48,804 nucleotides of DNA from Oscillospiraceae bacterium (GTDB lineage: Bacteria > Bacillota_A > Clostridia > Oscillospirales > Oscillospiraceae): NCBI GenBank assembly GCA_015068175.1, contig SVLA01000001.1:1-48804 (forward strand). The letters are read 5' to 3'. Of this stretch, positions 23,442 to 32,236 are shown in pieces. The translations under genes and the position numbers were made by a program. The notes beneath the pieces were generated by a model that was not told where the DNA came from, made no database searches, and saw only the letters and a list, made by a program, of their open reading frames with translations. Every line of letters starts with the position of its first letter. Position 1 is the first letter of the stretch.

Positions 23442-25562
23442 ATGAATGTAACAATGAAGAAGATCCTGGCGCTGGTGCTGAGCCTGGCCTGCGTCATCGG
23501 CTTGTTCGCCGGCTGTACGCCCGTTGAGCCCGACCCCACGGAAACTCAGCCGCAGGCCACAGATGCCAAGCCTACGGATCCCACTGTCGCCCCCACGGAT
23601 CCCACCGCTGCCCCCACGGATCCCACGGCGGCCCCCACCGATCCCACGGTGACCCCTACGGATCCCACGGTGCCCCCCACCGATCCCACCGTTGTGCCCA
23701 CCGAACCTACTGTGCCTCCTACGGAGCCTACGGTGGAACCCACGGAGCCCGCGACCAAGCCCACGGAGCCGAAGCCTGCCGTGGATTACTATGAGCATTC
23801 CCAGGGCAAGACCTTCCAGAACATGAGCTATACCTTCGAAGAACTGCCCAAGGCCTTTAATGTGGCCTCCACCTACACGGTTCAGGACCTGGGCCTGATG
23901 CAGTTCGAAGATTACCCCATCGACGGCGTTTACGACAATGCATTCAACTGCATCAAGGTGGGCGACACCTATAAGATGTGGTGGTGCCGCGCATGTCCCT
24001 TCGATACCATCTGGTATGCCGAAAGCAAGGACATGAAGAACTGGTACAACGAGCAGATGGTCATCGACCTGTACGGATACTCCTCCAAGTATATGCACAG
24101 CATGCTCTCCTGGCCCAGTGTTCTGTATGTGGACGGTAAGTACCACATGTTCTTTGAGGCTCCCGGCAAGGAAGATGAGGTCGGTGAGTACAGCAACAGC
24201 ATTTTCTATGCCATGTCCAAGGACGGCATCAACTGGACTTTCTACCCCGACAACAAGAATCCCCAGCCCGTCATCAAGGACCCCACCCCCGCCGGTCAGC
24301 GGAGCTACGGTGTGGGTCAGCCCAAGGCTTTCTACATGGACGGCTACTTCTATGTGACCTATGTGGATGCCACCACTTCCGGCGGTAATGTCCGCATTGC
24401 CCGTTCCAAGGGCAACGGCTACAGCTTCGAGGGGGAAGTGTACGATCATCCCATGCTGCTGGAAGGCGGCGCCGGCGCGGCCATCCGCTACAATTCCGTT
24501 ACCAACAAGTATTATTTCATGATCACCGCCTCCGAGACCCAGAGCAACGGCGTGTATAACGATACGCTGTTCATCATGGAGTCTGAGGACCTGTACTCCT
24601 GGCCGTACAAGACCGGCGCGCAGCTCCGCGCCAAGGGCGCCCGGCTGTCTCTGGCCAGCGATGTGATGAAGAAGGCCAATATCGACCTGGTGACCAATGA
24701 ACACGGCATCGTCGATACGGAAAACATGATCCTCATGTGGATGGAAGGCACCATGCCCTCCGCTTCCGAGGACCACCGGAACACCCATACCACCTGGGAG
24801 GGCCGTATCGCCGTGATCGGCGTGGGCTCCAAGTATAACAAAACCCTGACCCTGCCCAACGGCAAGACCTGCAACACCAAGAACATGGCTTGGTACCAGG
24901 ATCAGGTGTGGACGTGGGTCCGGCCCACCGTGGAAGTGGTCAACGGCACTCCCACCATCGACGGCACCAAGGATTCCGTCTACAACAAGAGCGAGACCGT
25001 TTTGATCGAGACGGTCACCTGGTCTTATGAATACTCCAAACCCACCAATACCACCGGCAAAGTCAACGCCGTTTGGGACAATGACGCGCTGTATGTGTAT
25101 GCCGAGATCATGGACAGCACCGGTCCTTACACCGGCTATAATTTGGAAAAACCCGGCAATCTGTGGCGCAACGACGGCATCACCGTGTTTATCGACGTGA
25201 TGGACACCAAGACCGGCACCAATAATTACGAGACCCTGACGCCTTTGTCCTTCATGGTCACCATCGACGCTTCCGGCACCCTGGTGGTGAAGGACAGCGG
25301 TGAGAATGTCTGCACCGAAGAATTCGCAGGCTACCAGGTCAAGACCAAGAAGATCTCCGGCGGCTATGTGATCGAGGCCAAGATCCCCTGGTACTCCATG
25401 GTCCAGGGTATGGTCAAGGAAGGCAAGACCATTGGCTGCGACTTCCAGATCAACGACAGCTTCAATGATACTGTGGGCCGTCAGGCGCAGGTCTACTGGA
25501 GCGACTACACCGGCGACAGCTTCCTGTATCTGGACCGCTGGGGCCAGCTCATCCTGAAGTAA
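23442..25562 (+). CDS. Lipoprotein: Pro/Thr linker, beta-propeller (GH43/GH32-like fold), CBM9-like domain
   Basis: This 706-residue exported protein starts behind AAAAGGAG. It has a lipobox (GLFAGC, Cys25), a repetitive PTxPT linker to about 110, and a propeller domain at about 118-480. Blade strands include YKMWWCRACPFDTIWYAES, SVLYVDGKYHMFFEAPG, IFYAMSKDGINWTFYPDN, PKAFYMDGYFYVTYVD and LFIMESEDLYSW. From about 503 a CBM9-like domain starts with the family pattern TPTIDGTKDSVY and ends with VYWSDYTGDSF. The GH43/GH32-type acid triad is not certain, so it may be an enzyme or a binding propeller. It is clearly paralogous to the next gene along its whole length. Confidence 0.8.
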   Translation: MNVTMKKILALVLSLACVIGLFAGCTPVEPDPTETQPQATDAKPTDPTVAPTDPTAAPTDPTAAPTDPTVTPTDPTVPPTDPTVVPTEPTVPPTEPTVEPTEPATKPTEPKPAVDYYEHSQGKTFQNMSYTFEELPKAFNVASTYTVQDLGLMQFEDYPIDGVYDNAFNCIKVGDTYKMWWCRACPFDTIWYAESKDMKNWYNEQMVIDLYGYSSKYMHSMLSWPSVLYVDGKYHMFFEAPGKEDEVGEYSNSIFYAMSKDGINWTFYPDNKNPQPVIKDPTPAGQRSYGVGQPKAFYMDGYFYVTYVDATTSGGNVRIARSKGNGYSFEGEVYDHPMLLEGGAGAAIRYNSVTNKYYFMITASETQSNGVYNDTLFIMESEDLYSWPYKTGAQLRAKGARLSLASDVMKKANIDLVTNEHGIVDTENMILMWMEGTMPSASEDHRNTHTTWEGRIAVIGVGSKYNKTLTLPNGKTCNTKNMAWYQDQVWTWVRPTVEVVNGTPTIDGTKDSVYNKSETVLIETVTWSYEYSKPTNTTGKVNAVWDNDALYVYAEIMDSTGPYTGYNLEKPGNLWRNDGITVFIDVMDTKTGTNNYETLTPLSFMVTIDASGTLVVKDSGENVCTEEFAGYQVKTKKISGGYVIEAKIPWYSMVQGMVKEGKTIGCDFQINDSFNDTVGRQAQVYWSDYTGDSFLYLDRWGQLILK
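23571..23770 (+). repeat. Low-complexity Pro/Thr linker repeat
   Basis: Repeats of CCCACGGATCCCACC-type units encode PTDPT/PTEPT. Similar tracts occur in the genes at 25652, 33794 and 8716. They are in-frame spacers between lipid anchor and domain, not a CRISPR or mobile element. Confidence 0.85.
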
Positions 25563-25584
25563 ATTTAACCAACCCAAACATGAT

Positions 25585-25614
25585 CCGAGCGTCGCCCTTC
25601 GGGGCGGCGCTCGG
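25585..25614. terminator. Intergenic hairpin between the two propeller lipoprotein genes
   Basis: CCGAGCGTCGCCC and GGGCGGCGCTCGG form a 13-bp stem (one wobble) with a TTCG loop, 22 bases after the stop. No T-run follows, so it is more likely a processing or stability element that sets relative expression than a full stop. Confidence 0.6.
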
Positions 25615-25651
25615 AACAGAACCTTTTCAACTGCTGAACGGAGGCGGAAAG

Positions 25652-27712
25652 ATGAACAAGAAGGTCACAAGAGGTATTTGCTGGCTCCTGGTAATGAGCA
25701 GCTTGCTGGCGGCTATGGCCGGATGTGTTGTTACCGAACCCAACAATACGAATCCCACTGCCGGTGCCACCGGGACCCCTACGGCGCCGACGGCGTCTAC
25801 GCCTGCGACGGAAGCCACAGAACCCACGACGCAAACGACGCAACCTGCTACCCAACCTGCTACCCAACCCGGCACCGAGCCGCTTCCCACGGAGCCCACG
25901 GACCCCACGGAACCCACGGCAACGGAGCCGGTTGCTCCCACGGAGCCGATCCCCACGGATCCTCCGGCCACGACCCCGACAACTCCGACTTCCACCGAAC
26001 ATTATGTCCATTCGGCCGGGAAGTTGTTTGAAAATATGACATTCTCCTATGCGCCCCTGCCGGATGCCGTATACATCAAGGATCAGTATACATACCAGAG
26101 CCTGGGCAGCATGGAGTTTGAGGAATACCCCATTGACGGCGTTTATGATCAGGCTTTTAACTGCATCAAGGTGGGCGATACCTACAAGATGTGGTGGGGC
26201 CGTGCCTGCCCCTACGATACCATCTGGTACGCAGAGAGCAAGGATATGAAGCATTGGTACAATGCCCAGTGTGTCATCGACCTGAAGGGTTATCAGACCA
26301 CCTGGATCAAGGAAATGCTGCTGTGGTCCAGCGTGCTGTATGTGGATGGCGTTTACCATATGTTCTTTGAGACTCCGGCCAGCTTCGACGAGCAGGGCGA
26401 GTACAACAATAACATTTGCTATGCCACCTCTCCTGACGGCATTCAGTGGACCTTCTACCCGGATAACGAAAATCCCCAGCCCGTCATCAAGAATCCCTCC
26501 ATCGGCCGCAACTACGGCGTCGGTCAGCCCAAGGCATTCTACATGGATGGCGCGTTCTACATCGTCTACACCGATGCCTCCGATGGCGGCGGCCGGATCC
26601 GCGTCGCAAAATCCGAGGGTGATCCCTTCCACTTCGGCGACGTTTCCACCCACCCCATCATCATGTCCGGCACCGCCGGCGCTTCGGTCCGTTACAATGC
26701 GACCACCGGAAAATACTACATGCTCATTGCCGCGGACGTCAATACCGGCGGCAACAGCATGGGCATCTACATCCAGGAATCCGAGGATCTGTATAACTGG
26801 CCCTACTCCTCCCTGGCCAAGCTGAAGATCAAGGGCGCGGTGCTGGTGAGCCCGGAAGAGATCACCAAAAAGGCCAACCCTGATTTCGTCACCAACGACA
26901 AGGGCATCGTGGAGGGCGAGCATATGATCTTCATGTACATGGACGGCGTCATGCCCGGCCTGGCGGAAGATCATCGCAATACCCACACCACCTGGGACGG
27001 CTGCATCGGCGTGCTGAGTGTGGAAGGTGCCCACGGCAAGACCCAGATCCTGCCCAACGGCAAGAAGGCCACCAAGAAAAATCTGGTGTGGTACCAGGAC
27101 CTGGTGGCCCAATGGGTACAGCCTTCTGTTTCCGCCGGTCAGGGAACACCCACGGTGGACGGCGAGAAGGACAGCATCTACGGCAGCAGCGCCGCCCGCG
27201 TGGAGACGGTGACCTGGGCGGACGAGCATGGCAAGCCCACCGCGACCACCGGCCTGGCCAATCTGCTCTGGGATGGGGACGGGCTGTATCTGTTCATTAC
27301 GGTGAAGGACAATACCCCCAAGAAGGACGGGAAGATCGATAAAAATGACAGCGTGACCCTCTATGTGTGTCCCGGCGGCCAAAGCGGCGATGCGGATGCC
27401 AACTGTTACTGGGTAACGGTGGATGCGGCCGGCAATGTGCGGGCCCGCAACGGCGAAGGCGAAGATATCACCGCGGAATTGAGCGGTTTGACGGCCAAAG
27501 TCAAGACCGTATCCGGCGGTTACACCGTGGAACTGAAGCTGCCCTGGTACGGCAAGGTCAAAAAGCAGGTGGAGGAAGGCGCTTCCATCGGTGTGGATCT
27601 CTGCATTACCGATAACATCGGCATGACCCGCAATGCCCGGGTATTCTGGAGCGACTATGCGGGCAGTACGCACAAAGATTCTGACCGTTACGGAAAGCTG
27701 ATTCTAAACTGA
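25652..27712 (+). CDS. Lipoprotein: Pro/Thr linker, beta-propeller, CBM9-like domain (paralogue)
   Basis: This 686-residue protein has the same order of parts as its upstream neighbour. The start at 25652 follows GGAGGCGG; the in-frame ATG at 25580 lies inside the intergenic hairpin region. The lipobox is AMAGC (Cys25), followed by a PT-rich linker to about 113. The propeller (about 117-470) repeats EYPIDGVYDQAFNCIKVGDTY, VLYVDGVYHMFFETP, GVGQPKAFYMDGAFY and MGIYIQESEDLYNW. The CBM9-like domain (about 490-686) opens TPTVDGEKDSIYG and ends with FWSDYAGSTHKDSDRYG. Strong local identity with the neighbour shows tandem duplication. No confident catalytic triad; a surface glycan-capturing or processing protein is inferred. 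Confidence 0.8.
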   Translation: MNKKVTRGICWLLVMSSLLAAMAGCVVTEPNNTNPTAGATGTPTAPTASTPATEATEPTTQTTQPATQPATQPGTEPLPTEPTDPTEPTATEPVAPTEPIPTDPPATTPTTPTSTEHYVHSAGKLFENMTFSYAPLPDAVYIKDQYTYQSLGSMEFEEYPIDGVYDQAFNCIKVGDTYKMWWGRACPYDTIWYAESKDMKHWYNAQCVIDLKGYQTTWIKEMLLWSSVLYVDGVYHMFFETPASFDEQGEYNNNICYATSPDGIQWTFYPDNENPQPVIKNPSIGRNYGVGQPKAFYMDGAFYIVYTDASDGGGRIRVAKSEGDPFHFGDVSTHPIIMSGTAGASVRYNATTGKYYMLIAADVNTGGNSMGIYIQESEDLYNWPYSSLAKLKIKGAVLVSPEEITKKANPDFVTNDKGIVEGEHMIFMYMDGVMPGLAEDHRNTHTTWDGCIGVLSVEGAHGKTQILPNGKKATKKNLVWYQDLVAQWVQPSVSAGQGTPTVDGEKDSIYGSSAARVETVTWADEHGKPTATTGLANLLWDGDGLYLFITVKDNTPKKDGKIDKNDSVTLYVCPGGQSGDADANCYWVTVDAAGNVRARNGEGEDITAELSGLTAKVKTVSGGYTVELKLPWYGKVKKQVEEGASIGVDLCITDNIGMTRNARVFWSDYAGSTHKDSDRYGKLILN

Positions 27713-27748
27713 CGCGAATCGTCAATTATTTGAGAAACGGGTGATGGC

Positions 27749-29938
27749 ATGAAAACAGTGCAGTACCATCGGAATGGTGCCACAAAATGCCTGCAGATGG
27801 GGGAAAAGACCCTGTCCTGGCGTACATTGGCAGAATACAGTTTGCAGATCCAACGTGCCGACGGCAGTTTGGAAATGGTGGAGCCGGCCCATGATCCGGT
27901 GGAGACCCAGGGCCCCGATGGCTGGTCCCTGGCCTTCGAGCATGAGGCTTTGACGGTGCAGGTGCAGTATGCCCTGGACGGGGCAGTCCTTTCCAAAACG
28001 GTGACCGTCACCGCCGGGGAACCCATCACGGTCCGCTATGCGCAGACCGAGGTGGCGGCCGTCCGGGAGGAACTGTCCAGGGGCGGCGAAGGCCAGCCGC
28101 TGTTTGTAGGTAACGCAGGCTTTGTGACCAGTTTGCTTCCCGTGGCGGAAAACCGCCGGGACGGCGCGGTGCTGACGGTCCGTCAGGCACCCTTCCAGGT
28201 CCTGGAAGCGGGCCAAAGTTTTGAGTTCAGTCCGGTGATATTCGGCCTGAATACCGCGGAGCCCACCGCCGAAGGCGTAGCCGACGGATTCCGCCGATTC
28301 CTGCTGGCCCGCCGGCCCCATCCCAATGACCGGCTGCGGGTCTACTGCGACTGGGGCGCCCATGACGAACTGGCGGCGGAATACGAACTGGAACTGGACG
28401 AAAAGATGGCCCGCCGGTTGGTGGCCAATCTGCGCCGGGCCAGGGAAGAACGGGGCCTGACCTATGATTACTATCTGATGGATGATTGCTGGTACGATCC
28501 GGAGAGCTATTTCCGGTTCCGGCGTACCCATTGGCCCCAGGGCCCGGAGACCTTCCTGAAAGAACTGCGGGAAACGGGCATGGCGCTGGGCCTGTGGTTC
28601 GACGTGAATATGCAGCGGATCCGGGACCCGGAGAAGAAGATCTACCGCGGTGGTTCCAGTCAGGAACTGTGTACGGCGGTGGAAGAAAATTCCGCATGGC
28701 TCTTTGATGCCATTGAAAAGCACGTCCGGGAACACGGCGTGAAGATGCTGAAATTCGATTTTGCCTATTTTGAATGTGACAATCCCCATCATGATTTCCA
28801 CTCTCAGCGGCACATCGCCTCCAAGGAGCCGGCGGTGCGGAATTTCATCACCCGGCTGGGTTCTCTGCGCCGGGAATGCCCGGAACTGCAGGTGCTGGCC
28901 TACAACGGCTTCACCACGAAGCTGGATTACATCGGCTCTGTGGATCCCAACCGGAGCGGATGGGCCATTTCTCCGCTGTGGGTGCTGTACATCGACTATC
29001 TGTACTGCGGCGATCCCCGTCCTGCGGAACGGCCGGCACCCATGGAAAAGAGCATCGTCCATTATACCGACTGCATGATGGAGCAATTTACGGATGCGCT
29101 GCTGCCCCGGGAGGCCATCGACGATCATGGCTCCATGATCGGTCTGACCAATACCATCTACTATCTGCAGAAGCGGTCCCTGCGGGACTCCTATCTGATG
29201 AACATCGTCCGCGGCACCCGGAAGATCCATCTTTACGGCGAAACCGGCCTGCTGGACGAAGATGACTGGAACTTCCTGGCCAAGGCCCAGGAATTGTTCG
29301 ACTTTGTTTGCGCGCCGGAATGCCGCACAGCGCCGATCCTGGCCCGTCCTTCCAGCGGTACCGTTTACGGCTATCACAATGCCCAAAAAGACCGGGGCGT
29401 GATCACCGCGGTGAACACCACGGCGGCGACCCAGAGCGTTGTGGTCAATATCCCCGGCAAACTGCGCTGGAAGCGGATCTATCACAACGGCGATTGGTGC
29501 GAAGACATTCTGCCTTTGGAGGGCGGCCTTTGCGCCGAGGTGGAGCCCTACGGTATCGACGCATATGCCTGGGAGCGGGTGAGTGAGGAGCCGGTGGCAG
29601 AGATCCCGGAACCCATTGCCGCCCAATGCCCCGGCGGTTATGTGGACATGGACCCCAAGACCGCGGTTACTGTGCCGCTGCCGGCCCGTTGCAGCCGGAT
29701 CGGCATCCGGTTCCTGACCGACAGCCTTTCTCCCATGCGGGGACCCAATGAAGAACGGGCCACCATGACCGTGGGCGCCCGGGGGGCGGAGCTGGAGCGG
29801 CTGGATACCATGGCGGTGTGGAGCGGTATTTCCTTTGCGGTCTATGAAATCCGTCATACCGCAGAAGGCGCCTGCCTGCGGCTGGAAAACAGCGGCGATC
29901 AACCGCTGACCGTTCATTGGCAGATGCTGATGCCCTGA
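27749..29938 (+). CDS. Clan GH-D glycosidase, GH36-like
   Basis: This 729-residue enzyme has no signal peptide and probably removes alpha-linked sugars (galactose or a related unit) in the cytoplasm. An N-terminal beta domain fills about 1-185. The barrel follows with YYLMDDCWYDPE (241-252), LGLWFDVNMQRI (280-291) and VKMLKFDFAYFEC (331-343), where Asp337 matches the clan GH-D nucleophile in LKxD. IGSVDPNRSG near 395-404 is a candidate acid/base region. A C-terminal beta segment of about 170 residues ends the protein. The start has a weak GGGTGATGG site. It is 36 bases after the propeller gene and is followed within 14 bases by a membrane protein gene, so it is inside the import operon. Confidence 0.78.
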   Translation: MKTVQYHRNGATKCLQMGEKTLSWRTLAEYSLQIQRADGSLEMVEPAHDPVETQGPDGWSLAFEHEALTVQVQYALDGAVLSKTVTVTAGEPITVRYAQTEVAAVREELSRGGEGQPLFVGNAGFVTSLLPVAENRRDGAVLTVRQAPFQVLEAGQSFEFSPVIFGLNTAEPTAEGVADGFRRFLLARRPHPNDRLRVYCDWGAHDELAAEYELELDEKMARRLVANLRRAREERGLTYDYYLMDDCWYDPESYFRFRRTHWPQGPETFLKELRETGMALGLWFDVNMQRIRDPEKKIYRGGSSQELCTAVEENSAWLFDAIEKHVREHGVKMLKFDFAYFECDNPHHDFHSQRHIASKEPAVRNFITRLGSLRRECPELQVLAYNGFTTKLDYIGSVDPNRSGWAISPLWVLYIDYLYCGDPRPAERPAPMEKSIVHYTDCMMEQFTDALLPREAIDDHGSMIGLTNTIYYLQKRSLRDSYLMNIVRGTRKIHLYGETGLLDEDDWNFLAKAQELFDFVCAPECRTAPILARPSSGTVYGYHNAQKDRGVITAVNTTAATQSVVVNIPGKLRWKRIYHNGDWCEDILPLEGGLCAEVEPYGIDAYAWERVSEEPVAEIPEPIAAQCPGGYVDMDPKTAVTVPLPARCSRIGIRFLTDSLSPMRGPNEERATMTVGARGAELERLDTMAVWSGISFAVYEIRHTAEGACLRLENSGDQPLTVHWQMLMP

Positions 29939-29952
29939 AAGGAGTGGAAGTA

Positions 29953-30414
29953 ATGGACGGAAAGAAAAAATTTCTGATTCTGGTGATCATTGCCCTGCTG
30001 GTATTCCTGGGCTGGGGTTTTGACACGGTCCGGGCCAGGGAGTTCACCATCGAAGTGGTGTCCGTTTCACCGGAAGTGGGCATTGCGGACGGTCAGACCC
30101 AAGTGACGGTGGAGCTGCTGGTCACCAGAAACGGTGTTCCCTGCGAGGATCACATTATTTACGGCATTTCTCTCAACGGCGGCAATTTCCGGGCGAAACG
30201 TGTGAAAACGGACGAAAACGGTATTGCAACCTTTATTTATTTCCCTTATTTCAAATCCGAACTGAACGACCTGGTGGATGTGAACCTCCACTTTGAGGAC
30301 GAGAGCAACTCGCTGTTTATTGCGGTTTCGGCAAAAATGGACATGGTATTGCCCATGGAAGCGCCGGAAGAGGATGATACACAGCAGGGCACCAATGAGG
30401 GCATGTTCGGATAA
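29953..30414 (+). CDS. Small membrane-anchored Ig-like (Big_1-type) protein
   Basis: This 153-residue protein starts at 29953 behind AAAGGAG. It has a basic start, one membrane helix at about 6-22 (FLILVIIALLVFLGWGF) without a clear cleavage site, and an external beta domain at about 32-130. The domain reads ADGQTQVTVELLVTRNGVP, then TDENGIATFIYFP, which is the spacing of bacterial Ig-like domain 1 (invasin/intimin type). An acidic tail ends in EDDTQQG. It lies between the GH36-like enzyme and the permease genes, so it may support the transporter or its binding protein at the membrane. Its role is unknown. Confidence 0.72.
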   Translation: MDGKKKFLILVIIALLVFLGWGFDTVRAREFTIEVVSVSPEVGIADGQTQVTVELLVTRNGVPCEDHIIYGISLNGGNFRAKRVKTDENGIATFIYFPYFKSELNDLVDVNLHFEDESNSLFIAVSAKMDMVLPMEAPEEDDTQQGTNEGMFG

Positions 30415-30441
30415 GCAAAGCGGATCGACGGAAAGGACGGT

Positions 30442-31365
30442 GTGCAAGTTTTGGTAAAAGACTTGGCTCCAAAGCATAACCTGTGGCAGCGGATCTGGCG
30501 TGGCCGCATGGGTTATCTGTTTATTCTCCCGTTGATGCTGGGATTGGCGATCTTTTCCTATTACCCGGCGTTCAGCGGCATTTACCACTCCTTCTTTGAC
30601 TGGGACAGTACCGGTGATGCGGTATTCATCGGTCTGGACAACTTTATCGAGCTGTGGCAGGATGAGGTGTTCCTGGAATCCTTCGGGACCATGGTCCTCA
30701 TCCAGATCCCCAAATTGCTGATCGGTATGTTCTGTCCCCTGATCATGGCGGAGCTGATCTTCAATTTGAGATCCCAAAAATCCCAGCGCTGGTACCGGAC
30801 CCTGATCCTGCTGCCCATGGTGACCCCGGCCATCGTTGGCACGCTGATCTGGGAGTTCATCTATGACCCCAACAACGGCCTGATGACGGCCATATTCCGC
30901 GCCTTGGGTCTGCTGGGAGAAAACGGCGTCATCGATTGGCTGGGCGACCCCAACTGGGTCATTTTCGCGGTGATCTTTATGGGTTTCCCCTGGATCGGCG
31001 GCACTTCCGTGCTGATCTATATGTCCGGCCTGATGGATATTCCCACGGAGGTGCTGGAAAGCGCCCGCATGGACGGCTGCAGCACCATCCGCCGGATCTT
31101 TTCCATCGATCTGCCGGCGATCCTGGGTCAGGTGCGCTACTTCCTGATCACCGGTATCATCGGCGCTCTGCAGGACTACTCCCTGCAGCTCATGCTGACG
31201 GAAGGCGGCCCCGGCTATACCACCATGGTGCCCGGCTACTATATGTACATCGAAGCGTTTACAGCCAACCGGATGGGCTACGCCTGCGCCATTGGCACCA
31301 GTTTGTTTATTATCGTGTTCGTGTTGACGATCCTCACCCGGAAATACGTCAACAACGGAGATTAA
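30442..31365 (+). CDS. ABC sugar importer, permease subunit (UgpA/LacF type)
   Basis: This 307-residue CUT1-type permease has six membrane segments. The N-terminal FILPLMLGLAIFSYYPAFSGIYHSF and the cytoplasmic EAA loop (VLESARMDGCSTIRRIFSIDLP, broken here at Cys) are typical for the first permease of oligosaccharide importers. The start is GTG at 30442, close behind GAAAGGA; TTG at 30451 is the alternative. The second permease and the binding protein follow at once. No ATP-binding subunit gene is in the window, as is usual for systems that use a shared MsmK/MsmX-type ATPase. Confidence 0.92.
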   Translation: MQVLVKDLAPKHNLWQRIWRGRMGYLFILPLMLGLAIFSYYPAFSGIYHSFFDWDSTGDAVFIGLDNFIELWQDEVFLESFGTMVLIQIPKLLIGMFCPLIMAELIFNLRSQKSQRWYRTLILLPMVTPAIVGTLIWEFIYDPNNGLMTAIFRALGLLGENGVIDWLGDPNWVIFAVIFMGFPWIGGTSVLIYMSGLMDIPTEVLESARMDGCSTIRRIFSIDLPAILGQVRYFLITGIIGALQDYSLQLMLTEGGPGYTTMVPGYYMYIEAFTANRMGYACAIGTSLFIIVFVLTILTRKYVNNGD

Positions 31366-31387
31366 ACGGGGGAGGAGGAACGAAGGA

Positions 31388-32218
31388 ATGAAATATCGCA
31401 TTAAGGAAAAGGCGGCCCAGGCAGCGCTTCATGCCGTGATCCTGGTACTCATCTGTATCATGCTCTACCCCCTGGCCATGTCTCTGTGGTCGGCCTTCAA
31501 GAATGAAAATACCTTCCAGTACACCAAATGGTATCCCACCCTGCCGCTGTTTTTGAACAATATCCGCACGGCGGTGACTTCTCTGTCCCGGTATATGTTC
31601 AATACCGCCTTTGTGGCCCTGGCCGGTACGGCGGGAATGCTGATCGTCTCCTCTTTGGCGGCCTATTCCTTTTCCAAGCTGGAATTCCCCGGCAAAAACG
31701 TGATCTTCATGTTTGTCATTGCCCTGATGATGATCCCCAGCATTCTGACCCTGGTGCCGTCGTTCATGCTCTACAAGCAGATCGTGGGATTGGACAATTA
31801 TGCCATCCTGATCCTGCCCCAGATCGTGGGCCCGGTGTTTGCGGTGTTTTTGCTGCGGTCCTTCTTTGAGGGATTGCCCAGCTCCGTTTTTGAGGCGGCC
31901 CGGATCGACGGCGCATCGGAACTGTCCATTTACATGCGGGTGTGCCTGCCGCTGTCCAAGCCCATCCTGGGCACCCTGACCATTATGCAGATCTGCGGTG
32001 CCTGGAGCGACTATCAATGGCCTCTGCTGACATTGAAGTCGGAAGAGTATTTCCCCATCTCCCTGGGCCTGGTTCTGCGGTATGTGGGACAGATCAGCAC
32101 GGATTACCCCCATATTACGGCCGGCTTCCTGGTGGCTTCGGCGCCGCTGATCTTCCTGTTTATTTTTGCAAACAAAGTCTTTGTGCAGGGCCTGACGGGC
32201 TCCGGCATGAAGCTGTGA
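31388..32218 (+). CDS. ABC sugar importer, permease subunit (UgpE type)
   Basis: This 276-residue permease has the CUT1 second-subunit layout: an N-terminal helix (ILVLICIMLYPLAMSLWSAF), the FNTAFVALAGT and SSLAAYSFSKLEFPGK segments, and the EAA motif FEAARIDGASELSIYMRVCLP. The start is preceded by GGGGGAGGAGG. It forms the heterodimeric channel with the permease just upstream. Cargo is probably an oligosaccharide released by the surface system. Confidence 0.95.
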   Translation: MKYRIKEKAAQAALHAVILVLICIMLYPLAMSLWSAFKNENTFQYTKWYPTLPLFLNNIRTAVTSLSRYMFNTAFVALAGTAGMLIVSSLAAYSFSKLEFPGKNVIFMFVIALMMIPSILTLVPSFMLYKQIVGLDNYAILILPQIVGPVFAVFLLRSFFEGLPSSVFEAARIDGASELSIYMRVCLPLSKPILGTLTIMQICGAWSDYQWPLLTLKSEEYFPISLGLVLRYVGQISTDYPHITAGFLVASAPLIFLFIFANKVFVQGLTGSGMKL

Positions 32219-32236
32219 CGATAAGGAGTATCTGTT

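Noticed and set aside
23571..23770. Short regular repeats suggestive of a CRISPR array
   Set aside because: Units are 9-15 bases, in frame with a Pro/Thr linker, with no unique spacers.
23304..29917. Three long minus-strand open frames opposite the propeller and GH36-like genes
   Set aside because: They are antisense to recognisable domains on the plus strand and show low-complexity Gly/Arg sequence; no start signals.
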